A stretch of 64,000 nucleotides of DNA from NCBI GenBank assembly GCA_963728535.1, contig CAVSKK010000001.1:1426001-1490000 (forward strand), read 5' to 3'. The stretch is from VAXT01 sp963728535 (GTDB taxonomy: Bacteria; Actinomycetota; Thermoleophilia; Gaiellales; Gaiellaceae). The position numbers and the translations under genes were made by a program. Below the pieces are notes generated by a model, which ran no database searches, was not told where the DNA came from, and was given only the letters and a program-made list of their open reading frames with translations. Positions 17,550 through 26,404 of this stretch are shown in pieces (the first letter of the stretch is position 1; every line of letters begins with the position of its first letter).

Positions 17550-18986
17550 TCACCGACGCGTCCGCGCGAGGCGCGAAACTCGGTCGGCCTCTCGCACGGC
17601 GACCAGCAGGGCCCCGATCAGCATCCAGACGGTGATGCGAATCACCGGATTGCCCAGCGTGTAGTCGAAGATCCCTCCGACGAAGATCGCAAAGAGCGCG
17701 GCGCCGATGCTGAGGATCACACCCCGGTGGCGTGGATCGATCCTCGCGACGGCTCGGCTGCCTCTGTACACCGCGGCGCCAAGCGCGAACACGAACGCGA
17801 GCACGAGCCCGACCGCCGGGAGCCCCGACTCGGCGCCGTAGTTGAGCAGCAGGTTGTGCGCGTGATCTGCGGCCACCGTGCTCGTCTCGGTCCCAGCGCG
17901 CCTGCTCGCGACGATGAAGCCACCCGGCCCCACGCCGGTCACGGGATCCTCCCGAATCTCGCGGAGCGCCTCGTTGTAGATCTGGGAACGCTGGTCGTAC
18001 GGGCTGCGGGTCCCGATCGCCTGGACCCGCTCGCCAACGACCTTGACCTCGGGCGGCGCCGTCCCGGACGAGAAGATCAGGTAGCCGATCAACGCGAGTG
18101 GCACGAAGAGGATGGCGAGCAGCCTTCGGGCCTCCCGCATGGTCAGGACCATCAGCAACAGCGCAGCCCCGGTCCCGATCCAGGCGCTGCGCGAGAGCGA
18201 AAACGTGAGCGCAGCGAGCAGCGCGAGGAGCGCGACCGCGCCGAGGATCCGCGCGGAGCGTCGCGGCGACACGAACATGAGTCCCGCGGCGATGGGTATC
18301 ACGAGCGCGCACCACGAGCCGAGCTGGTTCGGCGATTCGAACGCGCCCTGGACCCGGTTCTGGACCTCGGCTCCTCCGTGCCCGGCCTGGAGCTGATGGT
18401 TCGAGGAGAGGGACACCAGAGCCATGACCAAGCCTACGAACGTCAGGAAGCCGAGCAGGATCCGAAGGCGAGGGAGGTCCCGGCACGCGGCGAGGACGGT
18501 GCACGCAACCAGGATGGCTCCCACGAGCCCGATGACCTGCTTGATCGCGAGCGTCTCGTCGATCGCCGAGAAGAGCGCGACCAGCGTCCAGCCGAGCAGT
18601 AGGACCGGCCAGATCAGCTGGCGTGCAAACGGCAACGGAGATTGCCCGAGCGCGAGGCGGCGAACGACGATCAGGCCTCCGGTGGCGAGCACGGCTGCCT
18701 CGACCACCTGGATGCCGAAGATGCGTGCGCTTCCGAAAGGCAGAGTCGCAATGACGATCAACGGCGCGACGATCGGATTGATCATCACGGCGACGATCGC
18801 GAGCGGAACGAGCGGAACGGCGACCATCACGAGCGGGCTCCACTCCTCGAACGGCGTCGTGACGAACGCCAGGGCAAAACCCATCGCAGCCGCGCCGATC
18901 GCGACCCCGAGCCACAAGGCGAGCTCCCGCGCACGCAGGAGCGCCGGGGCGGCCGGCGCGCGCCTCACCGACTCGATCACACTCAC
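17550..18986 (-). CDS. O-antigen ligase / polymerase family membrane protein
   Basis: 478 residues from GTG 18986, with GGAG about 10 nt upstream and 13 bp after the preceding stop. About 10-12 membrane helices and a large external loop, with the Wzy_C-type region VQGAFESPNQLGSWCALVIP and later GVGPGGFIVASRRAG and DHAHNLLLNYGAESGL, where the conserved His of O-antigen ligases falls. Such proteins join or polymerise undecaprenyl-diphosphate-linked glycans on the outer face of the membrane. In a Gram-positive-type cell, polymerase (Wzy) is more likely than LPS ligase. Confidence 0.85.
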   Translation of the reverse strand: MSVIESVRRAPAAPALLRARELALWLGVAIGAAAMGFALAFVTTPFEEWSPLVMVAVPLVPLAIVAVMINPIVAPLIVIATLPFGSARIFGIQVVEAAVLATGGLIVVRRLALGQSPLPFARQLIWPVLLLGWTLVALFSAIDETLAIKQVIGLVGAILVACTVLAACRDLPRLRILLGFLTFVGLVMALVSLSSNHQLQAGHGGAEVQNRVQGAFESPNQLGSWCALVIPIAAGLMFVSPRRSARILGAVALLALLAALTFSLSRSAWIGTGAALLLMVLTMREARRLLAILFVPLALIGYLIFSSGTAPPEVKVVGERVQAIGTRSPYDQRSQIYNEALREIREDPVTGVGPGGFIVASRRAGTETSTVAADHAHNLLLNYGAESGLPAVGLVLAFVFALGAAVYRGSRAVARIDPRHRGVILSIGAALFAIFVGGIFDYTLGNPVIRITVWMLIGALLVAVREADRVSRLARTRR

Positions 18987-18999
18987 CGTCTCTGCTCCG

Positions 19000-19947
19000 T
19001 CAGTTCTGGGCCCCCTCGCGGCGCGCCTGGTCTCGGCCGAGGGTATCCGCGCCACCGCTCGGACCGCCGTCGCGCCTGCCACGCCAGGCGTCTCTCGCCC
19101 CTTCCAGGACGCCCTGGGCCCCTCGCCACTGCCGGTTCGCGAGCCGGTGGGCCACGAGCATCCCCACGAACAGGGCGAATTGCGCCCTCGCCGATGCCGT
19201 TCCGGGAAAGTTCTTCCGGAAGAGGTAGGCACGGTTGACGACGACGAGCCGGCCGAGGCGCCGGGGATCATGCGCGCCGAAGCCGAGCTTCCGATGCTGG
19301 ACGACGATCTCCGGTGCGTAGCGGATCCGTCCGAGCCGGGAGAGGCGATACGAGAAGTCCTCGTCCTCCGCGAGCGCGTACCCGGTCAACTGCTCGTCGA
19401 AGCGGACCGTCGTGGCGGCCTCCCGGCGCGCGCTCATGAAGCAGCCCTTCATGAACTCGACGTCGCGCGGCCGCTCGACATCCCCGAGGTAACGGGGATA
19501 GCCGTACCGGGTGAAGGTGCCCTCCCGGCCCCGGCCGAGAAGAAATCGACGGAGCGGAGAGAGAGGACCAAGGCGGCGCTGATCATCGGGCTCGATGACC
19601 TGTCCGGTCGCTCCGACCACGCTCGCGTCGTCGTAGACCTCCTGGAGCCGCGCAAAGAGCTTGGCCGGGACGTTTACGTCGTCGTCGAGGAAGACCACGA
19701 CGTCGCCCGAGGAATCGTCGATGCCGAGGTTGCGCTGACGGGTCAGGCTGGGCGGGGTCCGGTGGTAGCGAACCGAACGCGAGAAGGCGTCGTCGAAAGC
19801 CGTGACGACGGACTGGGAGGAGCCGGCGTCGTCGGAGTCGACGACGATCACCTCGTCGGGAGGCGGATCGCAGCTCTCCAGGCTCGTGAGCGTGTCGGCC
19901 AGGATCTGTTCACGCCTCATGGTCGGAATGACGACCGAGAACCGCAT
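19000..19947 (-). CDS. Glycosyltransferase family 2
   Basis: 315 residues. The GT-A start RFSVVIPTMRREQILADTLTSL, the nucleotide-binding EVIVVDSDDAG near 34, the DxD-like VVVFLDDDVNVP near 86, and the acceptor-side EDEDFSYRLSRLG near 195 are all present. Predicted inverting transferase acting on a lipid-linked glycan. Its ATG shares one base with the stop of the upstream deacetylase (TGATG), so translation is probably coupled. Confidence 0.87.
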   Translation of the reverse strand: MRFSVVIPTMRREQILADTLTSLESCDPPPDEVIVVDSDDAGSSQSVVTAFDDAFSRSVRYHRTPPSLTRQRNLGIDDSSGDVVVFLDDDVNVPAKLFARLQEVYDDASVVGATGQVIEPDDQRRLGPLSPLRRFLLGRGREGTFTRYGYPRYLGDVERPRDVEFMKGCFMSARREAATTVRFDEQLTGYALAEDEDFSYRLSRLGRIRYAPEIVVQHRKLGFGAHDPRRLGRLVVVNRAYLFRKNFPGTASARAQFALFVGMLVAHRLANRQWRGAQGVLEGARDAWRGRRDGGPSGGADTLGRDQARREGAQN

Positions 19948-20645
19948 CAGCGTCCCGGCCTCCGCAGCCCTGCGAGCTTGAGGGCAAGCCGTCGGGAGCC
20001 GTGGCGGGGAGGCGCCGGGAGCCGAGGCGCCTCGAGGGGATGCCAGGGGCCCGGCAGCCAGCCGAACGCGAGCTCGTAGCCTGCGGCGCGGGCGGCGTCC
20101 ACGACGCGCTCGTCGTAGAGCCCATACGGGTAGGCGAGCGTGCGGCAGGGACGGCCGGTCAGCTGCTCGACTGCGCTCTTCGACTCCTCGAGCTCGCGGC
20201 TGAGCTCCCCGCCGTCGAGCAGCCGGAGATCGGGATGCGAAAGCGAATGGGAGCCGAGCTCCATCCCGGCTTCGAGGAGCCCCCGGGCCTCGCTCTCGTC
20301 GAGCAGTCGCCCCTCCTCTCCGTCCAGGTGCCAGTGCCGGCCTCCGAGGAGCCCCGGGCAGATGTAGAAGGTCGCACGGACGCCCAGCCGCAGGAGTAGC
20401 GGCGCGGCGGCCGTCAGCCAGTTCCGGAACCCGTCGTCGAAGGTCAGCACCGCGGTCCCTGGTCCGGGTGGCCCCTCGTCGAGCAGCTCTTCCGCCGTCA
20501 CGAAGCGATAGCCGCGACCCTGGAGGAAGCGGACGTGCGACTCGAGCAAGTCCGCCTCGATCAGAAGCCGTGCAGGATCCGTCGCTCGCGGGCCGACCCC
20601 GTGATAGGCGAGCACGACCGGCGGTCGCAACAGGCGATCGATCAC
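19947..20645 (-). CDS. Polysaccharide deacetylase family protein (copy 2 of a tandem pair)
   Basis: 232 residues from GTG 20645, overlapping the previous stop (GTGA). NodB-homology motifs: VVLAYHGVG near residue 10, LTFDDGF near 67, GSHSLSHPDL near 131 (His pair for zinc), and LAYPYGLYDERV near 170. These enzymes remove N- or O-acetyl groups from glycans. No signal peptide is clear, so it may work at the cytoplasmic face or be exported otherwise. Paralogue of the gene immediately upstream. Confidence 0.85.
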   Translation of the reverse strand: MIDRLLRPPVVLAYHGVGPRATDPARLLIEADLLESHVRFLQGRGYRFVTAEELLDEGPPGPGTAVLTFDDGFRNWLTAAAPLLLRLGVRATFYICPGLLGGRHWHLDGEEGRLLDESEARGLLEAGMELGSHSLSHPDLRLLDGGELSRELEESKSAVEQLTGRPCRTLAYPYGLYDERVVDAARAAGYELAFGWLPGPWHPLEAPRLPAPPRHGSRRLALKLAGLRRPGR

Positions 20646-21409
20646 CGGAGCGCGCCCGTCAGCCGCCGGCCGAGCCGTCTCGCCGCGCGAGCGGGCGCGA
20701 AGCGCAGCAGCTGCTCGTAGCGGTCGTCGCGCTTCAGCCGCAGGCCGATCATGGTCGAGCCGTTCTCCATGTCCTGCCGGGGCAGGTTGTGCGGGTCGAG
20801 CCAGGAGCCGCGGCCGGTCGCCGAGCACGCAGCCAGAAACCCCGCGTCGCGGCAGGCCCGCACTGTCTCCTCGTTCGCACGGCCGTACGGGTATGCGGCG
20901 ACCTCGACGGCCTCGCCCAGCACGGCCTCGAGCTCGCTCTTGCTGCCCGCAAGCTCCTCCAGAGCAGCCTCGTACGAGAGTGCGCTGAGATCCGGATGAG
21001 AGACGGTGTGGGCTCCGATCTCGACCCCTGTGGCGCGCAGCTCGCCGAGCTCTGTCTCGCTCATGATCCTGGTCCACGGCACCGATCGATGCGGACGGCC
21101 GAGCCAACCCGAGACCACGAACACGGTCGCGGGTGCGCCCTCCTCCTCGAGCAGCGGTGCAAGCGTCTCGGCGTTGTCCACGAGGCCGTCGTCGAACGTG
21201 AACGCCGCGTGGCCCGCCGCCTCCGACGCGGACGCGAGCCGTGCGAGCTCCCCGAAGGAGACGAGCCGGTAACCCCATGACCGCAGCTTCGTGATCTGCC
21301 GTCGTAAGTCCTGCGGGCGCACGAACAGCCCATGCCGGTCCTGCCGCAACGGGACGTCCGCTACCCCGTGATACGCGAGTGCGAGCGGCGGAAGCGACCT
21401 CGAAGCCAT
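20642..21409 (-). CDS. Polysaccharide deacetylase family protein (copy 1 of a tandem pair)
   Basis: 255 residues from ATG 21409. NodB motifs: LALAYHGVAD near 9, FTFDDGLVDN near 70, GAHTVSHPDL near 132, and VAAYPYGRANEETV near 170. A TACGAT box lies six bases before the start, suggesting a leaderless message that opens the five-gene minus-strand run. Predicted zinc-dependent deacetylation of a glycan in the locus. The pair with 19947-20645 looks like an old tandem duplication. Confidence 0.85.
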   Translation of the reverse strand: MASRSLPPLALAYHGVADVPLRQDRHGLFVRPQDLRRQITKLRSWGYRLVSFGELARLASASEAAGHAAFTFDDGLVDNAETLAPLLEEEGAPATVFVVSGWLGRPHRSVPWTRIMSETELGELRATGVEIGAHTVSHPDLSALSYEAALEELAGSKSELEAVLGEAVEVAAYPYGRANEETVRACRDAGFLAACSATGRGSWLDPHNLPRQDMENGSTMIGLRLKRDDRYEQLLRFAPARAARRLGRRLTGALR

Positions 21410-21442
21410 ACGAAAATCGTACGCGCATACACTCAGCGCGCC

Positions 21443-22411
21443 ATGCCCCGGGACGCGAGACCCACCGTTTCGGCGGTCATCATCACCCGCAACCGCAAGG
21501 ACGCGCTGAGCCTCGTCCTCGACCGATTGCTCGAGCAGCCGGTCGGCGAGATTCTCGTCGTCGACAACGGATCGAGCGACGACACGGCCGAGCACGTGCG
21601 CGGCTACGGCGACCCCGTGCGGCTCCTCGAACCGGGCGAGAACCTCGGCCTCGGCGGCCGCAACCTGGCTGCCGGCGAGGCAGCCGGCGAGCTCCTGCTG
21701 ATGCTCGACGACGACTGCTTTCCGCTCCCTGGCTCGGTCGAAGCGCTCGCCGACGCCTTCGCGGCCAATCCACGCCTCGGCGTCGCCGGCGGCTTCGTCC
21801 GCGATGTCGACCCGGACGGGAACGTCGTCCGGCAGACCGAGCTCGGCACCTTCGACTGGTGGCTGCGCGCGGGCCGAGAGGGAGAAGCACCGCCCGAGGG
21901 GTGGCTCGCCTTCTCCTTCCCGGAAGGCGCCTGCATGATCCGGCGCCAGGCTTATCTGGAAGCGGGCGGCTTTTTCGCGCCGTACTTCCTCGCCTCGTCG
22001 GAGGTCGACCTCGGCGCTCGACTGCAGGGAGACGGCTGGGAGGTGCGCTACTTCCCGCAGGCCGCCTTCGACCACATGAAGGCGGAATCCGAGCGCCAGT
22101 CCTCGGAGGTGAACCTCTACTACCGGGTCCGCAACCACCTCTGGTACATCTGGCTCCGCTTCCCCACGAGCGTCGCGGTCCGCCGCACGGTCGGCTACCT
22201 CGCGTTCGACCTCGTCGAGTCGACCTACCGCCACGAGACGCGCACCTGGGCGCGGGCGGTGCGAGATGCCTGGCGCCAACGCGATCTCGTGCGCCATGAC
22301 CGGCGTCCTCTTCCTCGCGCCGTGCTTCGCCGGGCCGAGCGGAACCGTGGGCGCATGCACCTGCGCCTGCTGCTCGGTCAGCTGACGCGCAAGATGCGGC
22401 GCGCTTCGTGA
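21443..22411 (+). CDS. Glycosyltransferase family 2 (rhamnosyltransferase-like)
   Basis: 322 residues from ATG 21443; a TACACT box sits nine bases upstream. GT-A motifs: VSAVIITRNRKDALSLVLD near residue 9, EILVVDNGSSDDT near 38, LLLMLDDDCFPLPGS near 88, and FSFPEGACMIRRQAYLEAGGFFAPYF near 165. Similar in layout to WbbL/RfbF-type family 2 rhamnosyltransferases, but the donor is unproven. Ends in GTGA shared with the second flippase gene. Confidence 0.83.
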   Translation: MPRDARPTVSAVIITRNRKDALSLVLDRLLEQPVGEILVVDNGSSDDTAEHVRGYGDPVRLLEPGENLGLGGRNLAAGEAAGELLLMLDDDCFPLPGSVEALADAFAANPRLGVAGGFVRDVDPDGNVVRQTELGTFDWWLRAGREGEAPPEGWLAFSFPEGACMIRRQAYLEAGGFFAPYFLASSEVDLGARLQGDGWEVRYFPQAAFDHMKAESERQSSEVNLYYRVRNHLWYIWLRFPTSVAVRRTVGYLAFDLVESTYRHETRTWARAVRDAWRQRDLVRHDRRPLPRAVLRRAERNRGRMHLRLLLGQLTRKMRRAS

Positions 22412-23841
22412 GCGACGGCCCGCGGAGCATTCTCGCCAACACGGGCTACCGCCTCGTGGCGGATGTCGGGTCGAAGGTCGCCTCGCTCGTCCTCTTCGTC
22501 GTCATGGCCCGCGAGTTCGGCGATTCTCGCTTCGGGGTCTTCACCTTCGCACTGACCTTCGTGATCCTCGCGACGACGCTCGCGAACTTCGGGCAGGACC
22601 AGATCCTCACGCGCGAGGTTGCCCGCGATCGCAGCCGCTTCAGCGGGTATTTCGCGAACACGCTCGCCGTCAAGATCGTCCTGGCCACGACCTCGCTGGC
22701 GATCGCGATCGGTATTGCGGCCGTCGCCGGAATCGACCGGGAGACACTGGAGGCGCTGCTGCTGCTCGGGCCGGCGGTCACGCTCGAGCTGTTGATGGCG
22801 ACGTGCTTCGCGTCGTATCAGGCGTTCGAGCGGCTCGAGTTCATTCCGATCGCCCTGATCTCGCAGCGTTTCGTCACCGCTGCCGTCGGCATCGCGGCGC
22901 TGCTGCAAGGAGCAGGGGTCGTCGCGGTCTCTGCGATCTACCTCGGCGGTTCTGCGCTGGGCTTCGGGCTCGCGCTCTGGTTCCTCGTGCGGAAGGTCGC
23001 TCGCCCGCAGCTCGAACTGGAGCCCCGGCGCTGGCCCGCGCTGATGCGGGCTGCGCTCGCGATCGGGCTCGCCGGGGTCTTTGCCGTCGTCCTCTTCAGG
23101 ATCGACACGGCCATGCTGGCCGCCTTCGAGCCGAAGGACGTCGTCGGCGACTACGGCGCCGCCTACCGGCTGCTCGAGGCGACCCTGTTCGTCGCCTGGA
23201 GCGTGGGCGCCGCCGTCTATCCGGTCTTCTCGAGGCTGACGGCGACGAGCGACCCGCCGGTCGGCCTTGTGTTCGAGCGGGGCCTCAAGCTCTCCGTCGC
23301 ACTGACGCTACCCCTGGCTGCAGGAGCGCTCGTGCTGGCCGGGCCGCTGATCGAGGTCCTCTACGGCTCCTCGTACGACGATGCCGAGACTGCCCTTCGC
23401 CTACTGGCGCCGGCGATTGCCCTCTACCCCATCTGCTACGTCACCGGCTACCTGCTTGTCTCGCAGGATCGGCAGCGCATCCTGACCTGGGTCTATGGGC
23501 TCGTCGCGCTGGAGAACGTCCTCGCCAACCTCGTGCTCATTCCGTGGCTGTCGCTCGACGGCGCAGCGCTGGGCACGTCGATCTCGCAGCTCCTCGTGGC
23601 CGTCGCCTTGGTCGCCTTCGCGCGGCGGACGACCGGCCTCATCCGGTGGGGCCGGATCGCCGGCGGGCCCGTGCTGGCGACGCTCCTTGCCGCCGGGACG
23701 ATGGCGGCACTGCGGCACGACCTCGCTGTCGCAGTCTTGGCCGGAACTGCCGTCTACCTCGTTGCGCTCGTGCTCTTCGAACGGCTCCTGTTCCCCGAAG
23801 ATGCGGACGCATTGCTCAAGATGCTCTCGCGGAAGGTCTAG
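22408..23841 (+). CDS. Wzx-like oligosaccharide flippase (copy 2)
   Basis: 477 residues, GTG start overlapping the previous stop. About 12-14 membrane helices. Its sequence tracks copy 1 at 10917 closely: the same GSKxASxVLFVVMARE start, VVAVSAIYLGGS in the middle, VVGDYGAA followed by R-LxEATLF, and the VFERGLKL and ALYP segments. Two flippases in one locus suggest two repeat units or a duplicated export route. Its TAG shares a CTAG palindrome with the stop of the convergent acyltransferase. Confidence 0.88.
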   Translation: MSDGPRSILANTGYRLVADVGSKVASLVLFVVMAREFGDSRFGVFTFALTFVILATTLANFGQDQILTREVARDRSRFSGYFANTLAVKIVLATTSLAIAIGIAAVAGIDRETLEALLLLGPAVTLELLMATCFASYQAFERLEFIPIALISQRFVTAAVGIAALLQGAGVVAVSAIYLGGSALGFGLALWFLVRKVARPQLELEPRRWPALMRAALAIGLAGVFAVVLFRIDTAMLAAFEPKDVVGDYGAAYRLLEATLFVAWSVGAAVYPVFSRLTATSDPPVGLVFERGLKLSVALTLPLAAGALVLAGPLIEVLYGSSYDDAETALRLLAPAIALYPICYVTGYLLVSQDRQRILTWVYGLVALENVLANLVLIPWLSLDGAALGTSISQLLVAVALVAFARRTTGLIRWGRIAGGPVLATLLAAGTMAALRHDLAVAVLAGTAVYLVALVLFERLLFPEDADALLKMLSRKV

Positions 23842-24926
23842 CGGCCCAAGAGGCGCTTCAGTCGCGGGCGAACGCTGGCTGGAATCCGGCGCTTGACCTC
23901 GCGTGGGAGAAGCCGCAGCGACGTCAGCGGCTGCCCGCGGGGAACGACGAGAAGCCAGTCGAGCCGGTCCTCGTCTGCGGCGAGGCGCGACTTCAGGAGT
24001 TGGTCGCCCCCGCCGAAGTCGACGTGCCGGTCGCCGGACGCCCACGCGTGCTCGAGCGCAGCGACCAACGATTGGAGTGTCGGCGTCACCGCATGCCAGG
24101 CGTCATCGAACCCCGTGAGCCACCACGAGACCTCGCCGCCGGCCGCGAGCCAAAGATCCGCGGCGATCACCTTTCCGTCGATCTCGATCGTCCAGAGGCG
24201 GAGCCTGCCGGAGGGCCCGAGCTCCCGGGCAACCTCGGGGAGCATCCGCTCCACGCCCTCCGTCAACACGTCGGATCCGCCGCGCTCGTCCCAGCGGGCG
24301 CGGTGCAGCGCGGCGAACGCCTCGAGACCGCCGGCCAGCTCCTCCTCCGTTTTCGCAAGTCGAAAGCGAGCACCGGCCTCGTCGAGACGTCGGCGGTCGC
24401 GCCGGATCTGCGACCGGAAATGCTTGCTCTTGCTCGCGAGCCAGTCTTCGAAAGTGCCGCCCGCGAGGGTCAGGGCCGGCGCGACGAGGCTCAGCTCACG
24501 CCTGAGCCCGGCGCCCCCGGGCCAGGCATCCGCGAGGTGTCTCGGCCACGGTGAAGCCGCCCTGATGCCCTCGAGATCGAGAACGACCGACTTGCCGACG
24601 AGCTCCGGCGCGATGAGCTGGGCCGACTCCCGCTCCACGCCCTCCTTTGCCAGCGGCTCGACACCGAGTGAGGCTCCATGGCCCAGCAAGCGGTGCTGGT
24701 CGAGGCCGCCTTCTCGGCTCGAGTACAGAGGCGCGATCGCAACGAGCTGCTCGCCGTCCAGGACGACGACCGTCCGCAGGCGCGCCCCCGCGGGAGCCGC
24801 GTGTCGCCACCACGGCAGGAGCCACGACGGGGTGCAGTACGGCCTCGCGCACTCCACGGCGAGCATGTCCCAGCGGTCGCTGTACGCCGCAAGCACCTCG
24901 AGGTCTTCGACCAGCTCGGCGCGCAC
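23838..24926 (-). CDS. GNAT-type acyltransferase, CelD/FemAB-like (BioF2-like domain)
   Basis: 362 residues from GTG 24926, sharing one base with the upstream stop (TAGTG). It carries the two-lobed arrangement of CelD/FemAB-like proteins: AVECARPYCTPSWLLPWWRH near residue 25, the KSKHFRSQIRRDRRRLDEAGARF helix near 165, and the second-lobe core LWTIEIDGKVIAADLWLAAGGEVSWWLTGFD. Proteins of this group attach acyl or aminoacyl groups and are common in exopolysaccharide loci. Cytoplasmic; donor unknown. Confidence 0.78.
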   Translation of the reverse strand: MRAELVEDLEVLAAYSDRWDMLAVECARPYCTPSWLLPWWRHAAPAGARLRTVVVLDGEQLVAIAPLYSSREGGLDQHRLLGHGASLGVEPLAKEGVERESAQLIAPELVGKSVVLDLEGIRAASPWPRHLADAWPGGAGLRRELSLVAPALTLAGGTFEDWLASKSKHFRSQIRRDRRRLDEAGARFRLAKTEEELAGGLEAFAALHRARWDERGGSDVLTEGVERMLPEVARELGPSGRLRLWTIEIDGKVIAADLWLAAGGEVSWWLTGFDDAWHAVTPTLQSLVAALEHAWASGDRHVDFGGGDQLLKSRLAADEDRLDWLLVVPRGQPLTSLRLLPREVKRRIPASVRPRLKRLLGR

Positions 24927-25777
24927 TACAACCCTGCCTCCGCTCTCAAGCCGGGAATCACGGCGAGCAGCTCGCGCGCCCGGACCTCGTTCCGGTCGAA
25001 CTCCCGGGCACTCGCCAGCATCGTCGCGACTGTGCGCACGGTGAGCGCGTAGCGCAGGCGCAGAAGCTCCGGCCGGCTTCCGACGAGGTCGACGGTTGCC
25101 TCGAACAGCCGGTCGCGGTCCTCGGGCCGTTCGAGCGTCGGCCAGAACGTCATGAGGTCGTACCCGGCCGGCCGCAGCCCGGAAAGCTCCCAGTCCACGA
25201 CCCAGAGCCGGCCATCCGCAAAAAGCACGTTTCGCGCATGGAAGTCTCCGTGGCACGTGACCTCGGGTAGGCCGGGATCCGCAAGCACGCGCCGCGACGC
25301 AAGGTAGTCCGAGAACGGCAGCGGCGAGAAGAGCGCGCGGATTCGGCGGGAAAGCGCGAGCCGACTCGCCTCCCGAGGGGCCGGCGCGCTGGGCAGGCTC
25401 AGCTCGGCGATGCGGGCGGCCGCGGCGGCAATCGCGTCGACTGCTCCGTCTCCCGCCGGCGTTTCGTGCTCGATGCGCTGCTCGAGCATCCATCCAGGCC
25501 CCAGATCGACGACCGCCGGAGAGCGCAGCGGCCCCTCCGTTCCGATGAGCTCACGCACGGCGGCCTCGTGCTCGAGGACGGCGAAATCGGCCGAGTTGGA
25601 GCTCGCGCGCCCGAAGAATCCGTCGGCGATCACATAGGTCCGCTCGGCTTCCTGCCAGGTCTCGACGACGCGCGCACCCTGCGCGGCCAGCGCCTCGGCG
25701 AGACCGGGAGCGATGTCGGAGCCCAAGCGCGAGAGACGATACACTCGCGCGCCGCTATGGCCCTGCGCAGACTTCAT
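24926..25777 (-). CDS. Aminoglycoside phosphotransferase-family kinase
   Basis: 283 residues from ATG 25777. The protein-kinase-like catalytic loop is CHGDFHARNVLF near residue 175 (Asp and Asn ligands) and the metal Asp is in WVVDWELSGL near 194. The family phosphorylates small molecules such as antibiotics, choline or sugars; genomic setting in a polysaccharide locus makes a sugar or lipid-head-group substrate as likely as resistance. The start overlaps the divergent methyltransferase's possible start at 25757 by 21 bp; GTG 25744 is an alternative. Confidence 0.75.
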   Translation of the reverse strand: MKSAQGHSGARVYRLSRLGSDIAPGLAEALAAQGARVVETWQEAERTYVIADGFFGRASSNSADFAVLEHEAAVRELIGTEGPLRSPAVVDLGPGWMLEQRIEHETPAGDGAVDAIAAAAARIAELSLPSAPAPREASRLALSRRIRALFSPLPFSDYLASRRVLADPGLPEVTCHGDFHARNVLFADGRLWVVDWELSGLRPAGYDLMTFWPTLERPEDRDRLFEATVDLVGSRPELLRLRYALTVRTVATMLASAREFDRNEVRARELLAVIPGLRAEAGL

Positions 25778-26404
25778 CCGGGCCGTCTCGTGCGATCGGC
25801 GGCCCTTCGCGCCCGCGGGGCGGCGATGAGCGTGGGAGTCTTGCCCTACCGACAAGGCGACACAGGAACGCTCGAGGACTGGAACCGCGAGTACTCGACC
25901 GGCGAGATCGACTATTACGACGAGCTGTACGAGCTCGGCCACTACAGCGTGCTGATCGGATACCTGCGCTGGTTCGGCGACAGTCTCTCGATCCTCGACC
26001 TCGGCTGCGGCGTCGGGCTGTTCCGGAAGAAGCTGGAGGGGCTCGACTTCAAGCAGTACGTCGGCGTCGACCCTGCGAGAGAGGCGATTGACCGAGCGAA
26101 GCCTCTCGAGGATGAGAGGACGAGCTTCTTCGTTGCCACCGAGCCGCGAGCCGGCGAGACCTTCGACGTCGTTGTCTGCAACGAGGTTCTGTACGTCGTT
26201 CCGGACGCCGACGCGATGCTCGCCGTTGCCCAGGGAGCGCTTCGACCCGGCGGCCACCTTCTGACCTCGATCTGGCGCCATCCCGGCGATCGCGCTCTTC
26301 AGCGCCTGATCGCGAACCGCTTCGAGCTTCGGGACGCCGTGGACGTCGAGAACGTCGTGCGACCGCGGACGAGCCGCATCGCCTGCTGGCAGCGCCCGGT
26401 TTAA
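25757..26404 (+). CDS. Class I SAM-dependent methyltransferase
   Basis: 215 residues from ATG 25757; ATG 25826 (MSVGVLPYRQGD) is an equally good protein start. I favour 25757 because TACACT lies 11 bases before it. Motif I is LSILDLGCGVGLF, motif Post-I YVGVDPAREAID, then FDVVVCNEVLYVV and LRPGGHLLTS. No membrane segment. Substrate unknown; may methylate a sugar of the polysaccharide locus. Its TAA shares TTAA with the lysS stop (4-bp overlap). Confidence 0.8.
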   Translation: MALRRLHPGRLVRSAALRARGAAMSVGVLPYRQGDTGTLEDWNREYSTGEIDYYDELYELGHYSVLIGYLRWFGDSLSILDLGCGVGLFRKKLEGLDFKQYVGVDPAREAIDRAKPLEDERTSFFVATEPRAGETFDVVVCNEVLYVVPDADAMLAVAQGALRPGGHLLTSIWRHPGDRALQRLIANRFELRDAVDVENVVRPRTSRIACWQRPV

